Source: Ciona intestinalis
Lineage: Eukaryota > Chordata > Ascidiacea > Phlebobranchia > Cionidae
Assembly: GCF_000224145.3 (NCBI RefSeq)
Contig: NC_020171.2
Location: 1,929,008-1,993,007 of the forward strand
DNA length: 64,000 nt
Direction of reading: 5' to 3'
Shown here in pieces: positions 63,765 to 64,000 of this stretch; position 1 is the first letter of the stretch; every line of letters begins with the position of its first letter. The notes under the pieces are model-generated. The model was not told where the DNA came from. It saw nothing but the letters and a program-made list of their open reading frames with translations, and ran no database searches. A program made the translations under genes and the position numbers.

Positions 63765-64000
63765 AGTACTGTGGGGCAAGATGGGCAGAAGTTAATATCC
63801 CATGTTTGCCCCATTTCTTGATCGTGTTTTTAACAATTAATGACGTTTTAGAGGCGTGAATGTATAGTACCATGGGGTACGATGGGTACCGTTAGCAAAT
63901 AACATCCCATATTTCCTGATCGTGATTTAACAATTAACAACGCTCTTAGGGTCGTTAGATAATACAGTATATAATTTTGAAAATTATTCTTTGTTTACTA
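63765..64000 (-). mobile_element. MITE fragments at the window edge
   Basis: ACTGTGGGGCAAGATGGGC...GATCGTGTTTTTAACAATTA to about 63845, then ACCATGGGGTACGATGGGTA, CCTGATCGTGATTTAAC and TTGTTTACTA running off the window. Confidence 0.75.

Overview
This is a 64 kb piece of eukaryotic, intron-rich, AT-rich animal DNA. Short introns, compact genes, many TA-flanked MITEs and tRNA-derived SINEs, and the protein matches point to a tunicate, most likely Ciona. The species call is inference. Four runs of N (1209-2208, 12828-13261, 17134-17633, 52674-52723) show that this is a draft assembly, and at least two duplicated blocks may be haplotype or assembly duplications.

Layout. Positions 1-1208 are one copy of a block that recurs at 55393-56350. 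Two Arf GTPase genes lie in tandem on the plus strand: Arf A at 2209-3318 (5' end lost in a gap) and Arf B at 4757-6582 (complete). Kynureninase (KYNU) follows in nine exons at 7445-15963, with an apparent one-base frameshift in exon 4, a duplicated exon 8 beside a gap, and a large 71-bp minisatellite in its last intron. Two more Arf genes face the other way: Arf C at 18268-18750 (only exons 1-2 visible) and Arf D at 19733-21620 (complete). A 16-exon NOSTRIN-like F-BAR/SH3 gene occupies 24202-32762 on the minus strand. After a gene-poor stretch comes an FLRT-like LRR membrane receptor gene (38230-40627, minus), then a seven-exon Rab GTPase gene (42679-51745, plus). I see no convincing gene from 51746 to 64000, only MITEs, SINE fragments, tandem repeats and the second copy of the duplicated block.

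The genes do not form one pathway. Arf, Rab and NOSTRIN products all act in membrane traffic, KYNU is a tryptophan-catabolism enzyme, and the LRR protein is a cell-surface receptor. The points most worth a second look are: near-identity of exon 2 between otherwise divergent Arf genes (gene conversion); the diverged Arf B with a GC-AG intron and altered switch II; the KYNU frameshift; a dispersed 71-bp minisatellite that resembles the tail of the local SINE; a minisatellite born inside a MITE; and a strong excess of the palindrome TGACGTCA.

Exon boundaries were assigned by eye from GT/GC-AG sites, reading-frame continuity and remembered family sequences. No alignment or database search was run.
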